Notes under the pieces: model-generated
Database searches by the model: none
Told to the model about the DNA's origin: nothing
What the model saw: only the letters and a program-made list of their open reading frames with translations
Origin: Brevibacillus invocatus
GTDB lineage: Bacteria > Bacillota > Bacilli > Brevibacillales > Brevibacillaceae
Direction: 5' to 3'
Assembly: GCF_003710915.1 (NCBI RefSeq)
Contig: NZ_RHHR01000060.1
Span: 1-41,350 of the forward strand
DNA: 41,350 nt
Program-made: the position numbers and the translations under genes
Shown: piece by piece, positions 41,271 to 41,350 of the stretch
How the letters are laid out: the number at the start of each line of letters is the position of its first letter
How positions within the stretch are numbered: the first letter of the stretch is position 1

Positions 41271-41350
41271 ATGTTGAATAGTTATCTGAATTAACTTTCT
41301 TTTTTAAAACAGGCAAAAAATCCTTTACATCGAATCAATTTCATAAATTA

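Overview
The window comes from a low-to-mid GC Gram-positive spore-former, most likely Brevibacillus (Bacillales, Paenibacillaceae). The 16S rRNA 5' end on the minus strand reads like Brevibacillus. Ribosome-binding sites are strong AGGAGG types with frequent TTG and GTG starts. The gene set (YgxA, YgzB, PerR, Nth, GsaB, ComER, YgaD, YgaC/NtdP, FabL) is the Bacillales set found beside an rRNA operon. It is a chromosomal housekeeping and efflux region. I see no insertion sequences, phage genes, CRISPR arrays or tRNAs.

Layout. 1-414: 16S start, leader, boxA and two rrn promoters, transcribed leftwards. 415-5114: ygxA, ygzB, a family-18 glycosidase, perR with a probable self-regulatory Per box, and nth. 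5253-6158: an NDUFA9-like epimerase. 6225-9959: a five-gene leftward run (bcp, M42 peptidase, methyltransferase, cobalamin adenosyltransferase, GNAT), divergent from a winged-helix regulator at about 10127. 10836-12168: a decayed HAD phosphatase followed by a CDF zinc exporter under a CadC-like inverted repeat. 12276-13894: an ECF sigma factor and a probable membrane anti-sigma factor. 13950-16800: leftward ribU (FMN riboswitch) then proS (T-box). 16834-18876: a molybdopterin oxidoreductase. 19015-21622: a three-gene ABC exporter. 21716-22484: a PP2C-like gene broken by two frameshifts. 22545-28841: gsaB, a 46-residue ORF and a large glutamate synthase subunit without its small subunit. 29066-31540: YugP-like protease, ComER and a beta-hydroxyacid dehydrogenase. 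31595-33494: XRE-cupin regulator divergent from a CynX-type MFS carrier. 33550-38675: a GNAT remnant, a flavin reductase, two MFS carriers and the YgaD-like ABC exporter, all leftward. 38813-40679: ntdP, GNAT and fabL with a FapR-like operator. 40879-41223: two small ORFs.

How it fits together. The themes are oxidative stress and redox (PerR, Bcp, Nth), cofactor and nitrogen supply (riboflavin uptake, GSA aminomutase, cobalamin adenosylation, glutamate synthase), and export (CDF, two ABC systems, three MFS carriers). The regulation readable from the DNA is rich: two cis-acting riboswitches in tandem, a Per box, a FapR-like box, a cre-like site, a CadC-like operator, and several unexplained inverted repeats in divergent promoters. 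I found no clearly undescribed multi-gene system. The most useful leads are the unassigned operators, the ECF sigma/anti-sigma pair, the hairpin between the Shine-Dalgarno and start of gltB, and the three decayed genes.
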